The notes under the pieces are model-generated. The model saw nothing but the letters and a program-made list of their open reading frames with translations, ran no database searches and was not told the DNA's origin. Below are positions 1-8,982 of a DNA stretch of 64,000 nucleotides, piece by piece. Positions within the stretch are counted from its first letter, which is position 1, and each line of letters starts with the position of its first letter. The translations under genes were made by a program, and so were the position numbers. Source of the stretch: Vittaforma corneae ATCC 50505 (lineage: Eukaryota; Microsporidia; Nosematidae); NCBI RefSeq assembly GCF_000231115.1, contig NW_006889837.1, positions 113,271-177,270 of the forward strand, written 5' to 3'.

Positions 1-119
1 ACAAAGAGCCTTTAACTATTAAAGAATGTGCATAGTATATCAGTTCTTTTATTTAATTAGATTCACATTACACTCTTTCAAATTGAGTATTAAAATGCGT
101 ACAAGCTTTTTTCAAACCC

Positions 120-515
120 TTACTTTTCCTTGATTTTCTCAAACTTACTTTCCATCATTCCTATAGTCTTTTCTAGTTCGCCTATAAAATCAATGTTGTT
201 GGTTTCCAATCTGTAAAAATTGACAAATTCCGAAAACTCAGCTAGCTCCTTCTTTAAGTCACATGTCGCATCGACACTTTCAAGCTTTTCGATCGCCTGT
301 GCCATTCTCAAAAATGTATCGCAAAGACTCTTTGAAGAAGGAACTGAGACATGCTCGAAAAATGCAAGCTCAGAAGAATCACCCTTAACCCCAGAAGCAT
401 ACACCGTCTGAGGAATGCTTCTGTATTGTATGCTTAGGTTTCTTATGTTTACTATCTTCTGTTTGATGGATTGCGGAAGATCGTTGAACAAAGTGTCTTT
501 TGAAAATGTTTCCAT
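120..515 (-). CDS. Small helical protein, function unknown
   Basis: A 131-residue protein with no family I recognise. It is hydrophilic and mostly helical by appearance, with heptad-like Leu/Ile/Glu patterns in its last 60 residues that suggest a short coiled coil, so a subunit of a larger complex is possible. I start it at the Met beginning METFSKDT because a CCC lies 9-11 bases upstream, the usual microsporidian position. The frame is open further upstream, but that stretch is hydrophobic and unlike the rest. Its stop lies about 140 bases past the start of the RPN2 gene, which is on the same strand. A GTAAGT sits a few dozen bases upstream of the start; I do not claim an intron there. Confidence 0.55.
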   Translation of the reverse strand: METFSKDTLFNDLPQSIKQKIVNIRNLSIQYRSIPQTVYASGVKGDSSELAFFEHVSVPSSKSLCDTFLRMAQAIEKLESVDATCDLKKELAEFSEFVNFYRLETNNIDFIGELEKTIGMMESKFEKIKEK

Positions 516-653
516 CAATCGGAAGGGCTTAAGAAATAAATAGATTTGCCCAGTACTTACTACTTTAGCATAAAAAAGTAGTGTGTTAAAAATAAATCTT
601 GTGCATAAAAACATGGTCAATACAGCACACCAAATATATGAAATTGTTGTCGT

Positions 654-2981
654 TTATTTCTCTTTAAAGAATATTCCTGTTCCCATGTCTTTAACTATCC
701 TTTCCTTATAGGTCAGCCTATCACCGCTCTTAAGCCCGTTCTTAGCTGGCTCAATTATATCCTTGTTCTGCTCAGATGACTTACTGGGCTTGAACTTTCT
801 TGATTTCTTCAGTTCAGGAAGCTTAACAAAATAATCATAGTAAACATCGGAATTTATGAAATAGTCATTAGTCTCATCAAGATTCTCATCGAAAAAATAC
901 AATGGTGTTGGATGGTGACACAATGAAATGCATGGAATTAAAGGATACCAGTACCACGATTGGAAGAATAAGAGAGCACCTACGAGCTTTGAGCATAGAA
1001 TTTGGCCATTAAAATTCTTTAGAGTAAATACAGCACATCTAGAGGATGTCTCTGCAATGGTTCTACCTAAAGATGCACCCATCTTGACGCACGGCGATTC
1101 AGACCTGGTGACTAGAAGATAATTGATTCGGTCCATTGTTCTTTTATAATTAGGAATTAGGGTGGGATTTCCCTGCATTAGTGCAAATCCAGCACCTAGA
1201 CAGGCACTGTGTCGTACCAAGTCTTCACTATCATACAGCATGGCCTCTAATATACGGCAGGTATCAACATCACACATTCCAGCGCTGAAAAATCCCAAAC
1301 AAAGGGCTGCTGCAGATCTTACGAATGGATTGTGGTTCTCAGCCAGAGGTACAAGACACGAGTTCTTAATCTCACAGTCTCCATATCCAATTAATGCAAT
1401 GGCTAGTACAGCTGATCTTTTTGCCTCATCATCCCCATCATTCACAAAAGGCAGGACCTTCTCAATAATTTTTAGATCTGAGGTGGCAGCATAGGCAGTG
1501 CCTAGTGAAAGAAGACCCATAGATCGTATACTGTAATCATCAGAATCAAGATAATTAAGTAGATCAGTTCTATTATCACTTAACGCATTCATCAGGGCCA
1601 CGGACAACTCAGCCACCCTTTTAACACGAGGAAGAAATGTCCTATCGTGCACCGATCGCACAAAGCTAATGGCTTCATCATCTTCGCATCCTGCATACAC
1701 CAGTCCAATGGCATAAAGAGCAGATTCTTGAACTATTGTGTTATCAATAGAAAAAAGAGATTTGAGCCTTTCAAATACACTTTTATCTCCAGTTTGCATC
1801 ATGTTAAGTCCCAACCCAACACATGCACCGAATATCATCTCCTCAGAGCTACTACTCAACCAGTTTAGGAAATACTCAGTTGTTTCTTCGTCACTTCTAC
1901 CTGCATTCATGATTCCCAGAGCCATCAAGGCACCTGGTTCTCCCGAGTTAGATTCCAAAGAAGGCAACACCTCTTTTAAAATCTCAAATGGATCAATATT
2001 GCCCTGATGAATCATCCCCAGAGAGGCAAACTCCAAAAACCTATTCCAGTCTCTTCCGCTTATTAGATTCTTATTATTTCTGTAAAGTGTATCATTCGTA
2101 GTACCTGCGTTCAGGAATGAATTACCTAGTACTAGATATGGGGCTCTTGTTTTGGAAATAGCCTCTATAAGCTTGAAATTAAGTTTATTGCTGTTCTTAA
2201 ATAGGAAATTGGAAAGTATTTCCTGTTTCCACTGCCCACTTAAGATGAAGCTAGCATTTTCATTTTCTATTTCCATTCTGTGTTGGTGGGTATCCTCAAG
2301 ATAAAGGCATGCAGTATACATCTTATGCCAGGGTAAGGAGGATACCATCTCCTTCAATTGGTCGAATCTTTCCAGTGTAACAAGAGCATCTATGACATGC
2401 TCAAAAAAGCATCTATTTGTAATACCACATTCAGCAAATATCTCCGTCATTTCCTTTGGCGCAACATCCATGAGTATCAATAAAATATCTCTACACTCCT
2501 CATTTTTCTTGGACAACTCGATAATGCATTCCTTTAATAAATCAAACTGTTTTATTTGAAGCAGATATCCGAGTTTAGCATCGTTTATCGGATCTTTCAT
2601 TATTAAGTGTAGCACAAAAGATCTCAAATTGCCTATGTGATTACTGTTATTTACAGCACTATCGTCCACACTATTGTTGGCTTGGAGGAGCTCTTCCATT
2701 GTTCTATAAATAAAAGATTCAAAATAGAAGGGCTCCAGTCTATTTAGGATGTTCTTTGCCTTTAATCCGTAATCAATGCATCTTTTGTATTCCTTTCTAA
2801 GAAGGAAGAATTTGCATAAAAAGAGGCAAGCATCCTCATCTAATTCAGAGCTGTCAGGGAACTGAAAGCTTATATGAGGAGCAAGTATCTCTACATACTG
2901 GTTGATTATGGTGATCGCCTGTCTGAGGTCACCATTTTCAAGTAAGTTGTAGATTACAGGAAGAGTTCTGATGGTTTCCAT
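654..2981 (-). CDS. RPN2: 26S proteasome regulatory subunit RPN2 (PSMD1)
   Basis: Large non-ATPase scaffold of the 19S regulatory particle, which binds the ATPase ring and helps recruit ubiquitin receptors. The protein has 775 residues, shorter than the roughly 950 of yeast and human RPN2. Residues about 330-640 hold a run of PC (proteasome/cyclosome) repeats with the alternating Gly/Ala signature (ALGIMNAG, GLGLNMMQTG, ALYAIGLVYAG, SLGTAYAATS, CLGFFSAG, CLGAGFALMQG). They are followed by the RPN2-typical WYWYPLIPCISL segment near residue 675, which separates it from RPN1. The C-terminus is basic and short. The ATG follows CCC directly. The second proteasome gene in the window is PUP3 at 26.8 kb. 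Confidence 0.93.
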   Translation of the reverse strand: METIRTLPVIYNLLENGDLRQAITIINQYVEILAPHISFQFPDSSELDEDACLFLCKFFLLRKEYKRCIDYGLKAKNILNRLEPFYFESFIYRTMEELLQANNSVDDSAVNNSNHIGNLRSFVLHLIMKDPINDAKLGYLLQIKQFDLLKECIIELSKKNEECRDILLILMDVAPKEMTEIFAECGITNRCFFEHVIDALVTLERFDQLKEMVSSLPWHKMYTACLYLEDTHQHRMEIENENASFILSGQWKQEILSNFLFKNSNKLNFKLIEAISKTRAPYLVLGNSFLNAGTTNDTLYRNNKNLISGRDWNRFLEFASLGMIHQGNIDPFEILKEVLPSLESNSGEPGALMALGIMNAGRSDEETTEYFLNWLSSSSEEMIFGACVGLGLNMMQTGDKSVFERLKSLFSIDNTIVQESALYAIGLVYAGCEDDEAISFVRSVHDRTFLPRVKRVAELSVALMNALSDNRTDLLNYLDSDDYSIRSMGLLSLGTAYAATSDLKIIEKVLPFVNDGDDEAKRSAVLAIALIGYGDCEIKNSCLVPLAENHNPFVRSAAALCLGFFSAGMCDVDTCRILEAMLYDSEDLVRHSACLGAGFALMQGNPTLIPNYKRTMDRINYLLVTRSESPCVKMGASLGRTIAETSSRCAVFTLKNFNGQILCSKLVGALLFFQSWYWYPLIPCISLCHHPTPLYFFDENLDETNDYFINSDVYYDYFVKLPELKKSRKFKPSKSSEQNKDIIEPAKNGLKSGDRLTYKERIVKDMGTGIFFKEK

Positions 2982-3163
2982 GGGTAAACAAAGAGAAAGA
3001 CGAGTAAGTGGACAGAGTGCTATGGAATTTTAATAAGTATATTTACACATTTATGATAGATTATTTGATAAAATATTGAAGAAGGCAAGTACAGAAAATA
3101 CAATTTTAGATGAAAACTGGCTGTAAGGACTAGAATTGCAAACATTGATTTAATAATAAAATA

Positions 3164-3896
3164 TTACCTTCTCGATCTATACATTTCTTCAAAATTCATG
3201 GGAACGCTAACCTCGCCGATTTCAACATTGGCTATTCCTGAAGTCCACTTATTCGGGATCTTTTCCAAAGAAACCAAGTTAAAGTTTTCGATAATCCATT
3301 TATACTTTGACCCCTCTGGCTTATTATCAAAAGGCACCACTTTTAATGCAAATAGTCTGCCATGCTCATTAGAGACAAGAAGATAATACATCTTTTGCAC
3401 TTTTTGCACCTCCGACTCCTCTATGGCTACATCCACTTCCATAATTGAATTTTGCTTTTCTTTGTTTGGATCTACTTCCAATACTAAAAACAGTACACTT
3501 TCTATATCATTGTGTGTTTTTTTAAGAATCTTATAACCTTTCAATGAAGATGGTAAAAAACTATGCGTGGTTTTATACTTTTCCATTTTTAACACAGTCC
3601 AATACAGATTGAAACAATTCAAATTGGGAATAGCAATTCTTGCATACACGCAGTTCATGGTTGTCTTTGTCCGGGGATGATGCGGTGAAGAAATATGCTT
3701 CATGTTTAGAGACCCAAGGTATGGTAGAACCAGATTGCACAGAGCTTTTATTCGAAATACTAGAGAATTTTAGACTCGCAGTATGGAACTCACATTTACT
3801 GTCTTCGTGTGGTGTTATTGACTCTTCTTCAAGCTTTGCAGTAAAAACGTTTAGAATCATAAGAAGTATAAGCTTCATCTCGAATTTAGCTTGCAT
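3164..3896 (-). CDS. Secreted lineage-specific protein, reading frame broken near 3580
   Basis: Two overlapping frames appear to be one gene. The first begins at 3896, just after an AAATTT box and CCC, and encodes a signal peptide (core KLILLMILNVFTA), then a Ser-rich stretch with a C-x2-C pair (VCKNC), and stops at 3573. The second frame continues to 3164 with a hydrophilic beta-rich domain. Joining them needs a net one-base shift near the AAAAATGG run at about 3583-3591. I do not recognise the family. The next gene upstream (4140-4913) has the same plan, a signal peptide followed by a C-x2-C region, and looks like a tandem paralogue. A sequencing error, a real pseudogene or a tiny intron are all possible. 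Confidence 0.55.
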
Positions 3897-4139
3897 TTGC
3901 AGGGCATAAAAATTTTTACAAAGAGGATGAAAAATATAAAAGTTATTAATCACGGAAGCAAAGCTGTAAATAAGCAATTGGCCTTGTATGCACAGTGCTA
4001 GACCAAATAGTTTGCTTAAACAACAACATTAAGTCGGTAATTTAGCATAGCTATTGAAACCTTTTAATAATAAGCTTATAAAATTAGATCCAAAGCAGTA
4101 AATCTTACACAGATAATCGTTTATTCTTCAACGAACCAA

Positions 4140-4913
4140 TCAACGCGTAGGAGTTCGGGACTTCTTTTCCTCCAAGCAGCTACGAAGCCCAATAATAAAC
4201 TCTAAGCTTCTGACATTAATACGGAAAAAGGTCAACCTTTTGCTTTCTAAATTCTCAAAGATGTCAAAATTATCTACAAACACTAAGAATGATTTTGGAT
4301 GGTTCTGTTTTGTAAAAAATGGCAACACTGACCAACGTGTCTTATAAGTATGGTAATTTTTATCTTCGTTTTTATCTTGCATTCTAATGAAAGCAATCCT
4401 GGAATTCTCACCACCATTTCTGACAGGCAAATACCATTCAGCATCATCGGCTTGAACCACCATGACTTCGACACTTTTGTCACTGGATTGAGGTAAAGTG
4501 TAAAGAATGAAATCAAAGAATGGTTTGTAATGCTCAACATTAAATATTCTAAACATGCCAAAGAGGTGTTCTAGGGTTTTTGCATTACGAATGCAGTCTT
4601 GGCAAGCTGAATTCTCATGATCTTGGGCATTAATAATATACCCATCAGAAAGACGCATTCGGAAAGCATTGTTTTTGAAAGTTGGTGGAAACAGCTGTGT
4701 AATCGAATGAAAATTACTCCTAATAGTACAATTGCCATTGCTTGCTAATGAACTACTGCTTGGACTAGATGCTAATGAAGAATCAGATCCATTTGTCACA
4801 GTGGGATTTTTTTTCTTTTTGTGTTTACGCCTGCTGGCAAACACAAATTCCATCAGCATTAAGGAAAGAAACAGAATGCGTGCTATACTTTTGACTTGTG
4901 TGCTTGCTTTCAT
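4140..4913 (-). CDS. Secreted lineage-specific protein, tandem paralogue of the 3.2-3.9 kb gene
   Basis: A 257-residue protein starting at the ATG preceded by ACCCAAC and, further up, AAATTT boxes. The N-terminus is a clear signal peptide (ILFLSLMLMEFVFA core), followed by a very basic patch (RRKHKKKKN), a Ser-rich linker, and a domain with a C-x2-C pair (ACQDC). The spacing around that pair, the following aromatic-rich helix and a later SVLPF/VDNF region resemble the downstream neighbour. No enzyme motif is visible. It is probably exported to the host cell, the spore wall or the parasite surface; that is inferred from the signal peptide only. The basic run just after the predicted cleavage site is unusual. 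Confidence 0.7.
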   Translation of the reverse strand: MKASTQVKSIARILFLSLMLMEFVFASRRKHKKKKNPTVTNGSDSSLASSPSSSSLASNGNCTIRSNFHSITQLFPPTFKNNAFRMRLSDGYIINAQDHENSACQDCIRNAKTLEHLFGMFRIFNVEHYKPFFDFILYTLPQSSDKSVEVMVVQADDAEWYLPVRNGGENSRIAFIRMQDKNEDKNYHTYKTRWSVLPFFTKQNHPKSFLVFVDNFDIFENLESKRLTFFRINVRSLEFIIGLRSCLEEKKSRTPTR

Positions 4914-4916
4914 GTT

Positions 4917-4946
4917 GGGTAAAAATTTTTTAAAGTTTAAAATTTT
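4917..4946 (-). promoter_or_regulatory. AAATTT and CCC start-site signals
   Basis: On the minus strand AAAATTTT and AAAAATTTTT boxes are followed by ACCC four bases before the ATG of the secreted protein gene. This is a clear example in the window of the microsporidian upstream arrangement. Confidence 0.6.
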
Positions 4947-5099
4947 GAAAGAAAAAGCTTTAGAAACCAAGTGGCTTTAGCTACAACATTTCATTCACGA
5001 CGTACCCATAAATAGAAATAAAATGTATAGAAATTCGAGAAACAGGCAAGTTATTCTACCATTCAAGAAAGCTTTATAGTCTACTGTTTAATTTTTAAT

Positions 5100-7256
5100 T
5101 TAAAAATGGTTAACTTCATACACATAAATACCGTTATCAACATCGTAATCAATAAACTTCTTGGTAGAATCATTCTTAAGTTGATAGATAAATCTTTCTT
5201 GAATTCCCTTCTGTGGAAATGCCTCTGCCTTTCCTTTGATTATCTCATTTGTAGTCCTGCAAATAGGAAATAATCCCTCAACATACACCCTGGCCCTTTT
5301 ATTTAGGCCAGATCCAATAGTATCTGTAGTTTCAACATTTTCATCCCTAAATGAAATGCGCTTTTCAATATCCTCTAATGATTTGACAGAAACAGGCTCT
5401 AAAAACTCTATACGGCCCTTGCCTTCAAATCCAATAACAAGATTTGAGATTGTCTGTGTTGCATCAACATCCTTTAGCTCAGGTATGGTATAAATTGCAT
5501 TTCGCTGAATGGGTTTTGGCGCTCTAATTTTAAGCTCTACAACAGGTTTGTCTTTGTTGGTTTTAAACAAGGGTGTTGGCAAAGAGACTTTAAGTGAGGG
5601 CTTTTGCTGTTCAAATTTTTCAAATTGAATGTTCTTGAGAAGATATGGATCAGACATATCAACTTTGGTGGGGATAGAAACAGGCTGAATTGAAGCAGAT
5701 GGGGATGTAAAAGACGGAGTACCGAAGACACTCTGCTGTTGAGTGTTAAACAAATTAGCAGTTGGTTGAGTAGTGAACAAATTACTGGGGGGTTGGGTGT
5801 TAAATAAGCTAGTTGGTGGTTGAGTACCAAGAAAATTAGTAGAAGGCTGTGATCCAAAAATACTCGAGCCTGTGCCTGTAGATTGGGGCTGTGTCATCGG
5901 TGTTGTGGATATGGCTCCAAGTGGGCCAGTAGATGCTTTATTAGCTGGTGTCCCAAATGGAGAGAGTGAGGGTGGCGTGATAATAGAGGAATCTGTGCCA
6001 GGTTTAGATCCAAAAAGGTTAGTTGTAGCAGAAGGCTGTGCAGGGGCATTACCAAATATATTTGATGTGCCAGAGAAAGGCATAGTTGACTGCTGGGAAG
6101 CTGAAAAAATTGACGGGGTAGCTGTAGGAAATCCAGTCGATGTAGCAGAAGAGATAGGCTGGGCGCCGAACACACCTGATTGCATGTTGGATGGATTTGG
6201 TTGGTTGCCAAATAGATTAGGTTGAGTAGTAGAAATACCTGGCTGTGTACCAAACTGGCCAGGTTGCATAGTGGAGCTTTGGAAAGTACCGGTAGATGCA
6301 AATGGCTTGGAAAGAGAAGATCCAAATAATCCGCTGCTTGGCACATTTGTGGATCCAAAACCGCTGCTTGTGGGAGCTGGAGCTGTTGTAGCCCCAAACA
6401 ATCCACTATTTGGTGTGTTGCCCGAAAACGATGAGGAAAATCCAGCATTGCCTGAAGTTGTTGAAGAAAATCCTGACGTTGGCTTAGGTTGGCTAAATGA
6501 CATTTCGTAGTCTTCTTTTCTAACTTCATCAATTGGCTTGTTTACATATTCTTTCATTCCTGTTATATCAACTAGATCGGCATAGAGATTTGTATCTTCT
6601 CTTATTCTCGTTGTTGAGTATGGAACGACCCTAGAGCCCTTATTTGTCATATTCCAACCTGAAGAAAGCGATGGCTGTGCATTCCAAGAAGACCCAAATG
6701 AGCCTGTATTTGGTGTAGTATTGAATCGTGTGCCTGAAGATGCTCCAAACGGTGTGGTGGATGTGTTTCCAAGCTGCATATTAGATGTAGTTCCGAACTG
6801 TGGAGCAGGTGTACTTCCAAACTGCGAAGCAGAGCCACTGCCGAATTGGGTGCCTGGCATACTTCCAAACTGTGTGGTGGGTGCACTCGGCTTTCCAAAG
6901 GTAGATGTAATATTTGAAGTCCCACCAAACGGTGTAGTGCCTGTGCCAAAAGTATTTCCAAATGTAGCATTACCACCGATTGGATTAGGATTATTTGTTG
7001 ATGGGCTACTAAATGATGTATTGCTACTGCCGAATGGTACATTGCTGCCACCAAAAGATTGATTATTTCCAAAGGATGGTTTCTGTCCAAAAATGTTAGT
7101 TGAATTTCCAAAAGGAAGAGAAGATTGCTGTGTAGAATCAAAGCTAGGCGCAGAAAGTGGAACCAAAGAGTTTACGGGTGGATTGCTTGAGCCTAGTCTA
7201 TCTTTTTCCGAGTCTTCTTTTTTGGGAGTTTGTTGAAAGAAGTTGTATTTGTCCAT
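5100..7256 (-). CDS. NUP98: Nup98/Nup116-type GLFG nucleoporin ending at the autoproteolysis site
   Basis: FG-repeat nucleoporin of the nuclear pore, 718 residues. The N-terminal two thirds are low-complexity Ser/Thr/Gln/Pro sequence with many FG and GLFG repeats that form the transport barrier. Near residues 215-248 is a GLEBS-like motif (ITGMKEY..KPIDEVRKEDYE), the Gle2/Rae1 binding site in this family. Residues about 565-718 are the Nup98 autoproteolytic domain (YTIPELKD, GFEGKGRIEF, GLNKRARV, ending EVNHF). In the family the precursor is cut between His-Phe and Ser; here the gene stops exactly after His-Phe. The start follows an AAATTT-CCCC-CCC signal. There is no Nup96 partner in this gene. 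Confidence 0.93.
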   Translation of the reverse strand: MDKYNFFQQTPKKEDSEKDRLGSSNPPVNSLVPLSAPSFDSTQQSSLPFGNSTNIFGQKPSFGNNQSFGGSNVPFGSSNTSFSSPSTNNPNPIGGNATFGNTFGTGTTPFGGTSNITSTFGKPSAPTTQFGSMPGTQFGSGSASQFGSTPAPQFGTTSNMQLGNTSTTPFGASSGTRFNTTPNTGSFGSSWNAQPSLSSGWNMTNKGSRVVPYSTTRIREDTNLYADLVDITGMKEYVNKPIDEVRKEDYEMSFSQPKPTSGFSSTTSGNAGFSSSFSGNTPNSGLFGATTAPAPTSSGFGSTNVPSSGLFGSSLSKPFASTGTFQSSTMQPGQFGTQPGISTTQPNLFGNQPNPSNMQSGVFGAQPISSATSTGFPTATPSIFSASQQSTMPFSGTSNIFGNAPAQPSATTNLFGSKPGTDSSIITPPSLSPFGTPANKASTGPLGAISTTPMTQPQSTGTGSSIFGSQPSTNFLGTQPPTSLFNTQPPSNLFTTQPTANLFNTQQQSVFGTPSFTSPSASIQPVSIPTKVDMSDPYLLKNIQFEKFEQQKPSLKVSLPTPLFKTNKDKPVVELKIRAPKPIQRNAIYTIPELKDVDATQTISNLVIGFEGKGRIEFLEPVSVKSLEDIEKRISFRDENVETTDTIGSGLNKRARVYVEGLFPICRTTNEIIKGKAEAFPQKGIQERFIYQLKNDSTKKFIDYDVDNGIYVYEVNHF

Positions 7257-7484
7257 GGATGGGAAGGGGAAATTTTTTAGATAAAAGTGAAATATAAAAA
7301 GTCAAAAAATGCAAACTTATAAGGTAGGCTTGTTATATTTAAGATTTGCTCATACTTTTTAAAACAATCTTTAAAATATGCAGACTGTCTCATTGAGCAT
7401 ATCTTCGTACACTAATACAGATCCAATCGTAATAAATAGAAACAGGGTTAATATACTTTTGTATCTCATAAAATGTTTACTAAA

Positions 7485-7826
7485 TCATATTTTCCTCTTC
7501 CTTCTTCTCCCTACATCCCCATTAATATCTGCATCTCGTGCTATTATTCTAATAAAATCGGTTCTATATACTTTATTGTTTATGCTCATCCCAAAATCCT
7601 TTGCTATGAACTTCCATACTCCATCAACATAGTTGTACGTCAGCATCTTCGCCTTGAAGCTCATCGTGTTGGCAACTGAGGCGTTAAAGACTTTGGGCAC
7701 CGCCTCATAAAACTTTGATAGAACAAACTGTGCCTGGGTTGGGGTCAGCACGTTCTCCCTCACCTTCACATCCAGTGTTTCAATCAGAGCTCTCGCAACT
7801 AGTGTTTGTAAATAATGGTCTTCCAT
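7485..7826 (-). CDS. TOA2: Transcription factor IIA small (gamma) subunit
   Basis: Small subunit of TFIIA, which stabilises TBP on promoter DNA for RNA polymerase II. The 113 residues match the family length. The N-terminal helix pair (YLQTLVARALIETLDVKVRE..LTPTQAQFVLSKF) corresponds to the four-helix-bundle half, and the C-terminal part (MSFKAKMLTYNYVDGVWKFIAKD) to the beta-barrel half with its conserved Tyr and Trp. The last residues form a basic tail (GRRRKRKI). The start has CCC a few bases upstream. It lies head-to-tail downstream of the glutathione peroxidase gene with about 350 bases between. Confidence 0.88.
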   Translation of the reverse strand: MEDHYLQTLVARALIETLDVKVRENVLTPTQAQFVLSKFYEAVPKVFNASVANTMSFKAKMLTYNYVDGVWKFIAKDFGMSINNKVYRTDFIRIIARDADINGDVGRRRKRKI

Positions 7827-8172
7827 TAAGGGTGGAAAAAAATATAAAAAAACTTTTTATATAAGAAGGAAAGCCAAACCAGCGAAAGTAAAGCAATTAA
7901 AACATGCTCAAATGCACCACTTCCATTCTACTCTTCATAGTATTATGCCATTGGTGTTTACTAATTGTGTTTATTTAAAAGTACGGATTAAATGTGCGTA
8001 TTAGACCGTTTAAAAATAAATTAATTTAGTTATTAATTTAGACTAAATCAAAAAGCACACGGCAGGTCAATATAGACAAATAAGCAACATGTTCTTTAAA
8101 GTGAAACTCAGTGGTGGTAAGATTTACTTCAATATAATGGTACACCATATTAACACAAATCTTTGTGTTTCT
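7827..8172. other. Intergenic stretch, nothing recognised
   Basis: About 345 AT-rich bases between the TFIIA-gamma and glutathione peroxidase genes. I see no RNA gene, repeat or convincing open frame. The end next to the TFIIA-gamma start holds that gene's CCC start signal. Confidence 0.5.
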
Positions 8173-8781
8173 TCAGTTTTCAACTTCGTCCTCCACATCA
8201 CCAATACAACGAACCAAATCTTTGTCTGCATCAGGCAATCTCTCGGTTGGCCCATATCTTCTTACCAACTCTCCATTTCTACCTATTAGAAAATAGGTAA
8301 AATTCCACTTAATATTGTTTGTAAGAAATCCTTTCAAGTTTTCAGTCAAGAATTTAAACAGTGGATGAATACTGGGCCCTTTTACATCAATCTCATCCAT
8401 CAGCATAAAATTTTCACTAAACTTATTTGCAAAACTCCTTACTTTCTCCATCTGTTCGTACTCTTGATTTAAAAATTGTCTGCAAGGAAAAAGAAGTATT
8501 CTCAAGCCTTTTGAATGGTACTTGGCCAAGAGAGAAGCTAATTCCTGATAGGACTTCTCGGCCAGTCCGCATTTAGATGCTACATTAACAATGATAATGA
8601 CCTTTCCTTTAAGTTCTGCTAACTTGAAAGCTCTTTTGTTTATATCCGTTACTTCGATGTCATAAAGACCCTTGTTTGGATTGGCCTTGTCAGTCTCTTC
8701 ATCATTCTCAACTTTTATTTTGTCCTCTGTGTTTTTCTGCAAATTCAATTTTTCTGCAGTCTTCTCACCATCCGTTGACAT
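8173..8781 (-). CDS. Glutathione peroxidase (thiol-type)
   Basis: Thiol peroxidase that reduces hydroperoxides, probably with thioredoxin or glutathione as donor. After a charged, low-complexity N-terminal extension of about 38 residues comes the complete fold. The catalytic cysteine is in VNVASKCGL, the conserved Gln region is FPCRQFLNQE, and the WNF motif (IKWNFTYFLIGRNGE) supplies the Trp and Asn of the catalytic tetrad. The peroxidatic residue is Cys, not selenocysteine. The extension has no obvious targeting character, so a cytosolic enzyme is likely. ATG follows CCCC. Antioxidant enzymes of this kind may protect an intracellular parasite against host oxidants. Confidence 0.92.
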   Translation of the reverse strand: MSTDGEKTAEKLNLQKNTEDKIKVENDEETDKANPNKGLYDIEVTDINKRAFKLAELKGKVIIIVNVASKCGLAEKSYQELASLLAKYHSKGLRILLFPCRQFLNQEYEQMEKVRSFANKFSENFMLMDEIDVKGPSIHPLFKFLTENLKGFLTNNIKWNFTYFLIGRNGELVRRYGPTERLPDADKDLVRCIGDVEDEVEN

Positions 8782-8982
8782 TTGGGGCAGAATGATTTTT
8801 AATAAACTAAATTCGCTAAAGACGGGTTTAACAATCGATTCCAGTCAGTTAATGATAAAAAGTAAAGTATAGACAGCACAGAATTTTTCAGTGATTAAAA
8901 TTTAATGTACTTTAAAACATAACGACCTATCTTCAGCTGAAATTTGCCATATCATATAAATGTATTAACAAATGAACTACCA

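Noticed and set aside
5537..7141. Several long frames opposite or within the Nup98 gene
   Set aside because: Products of the repetitive FG coding sequence read in the wrong frame.
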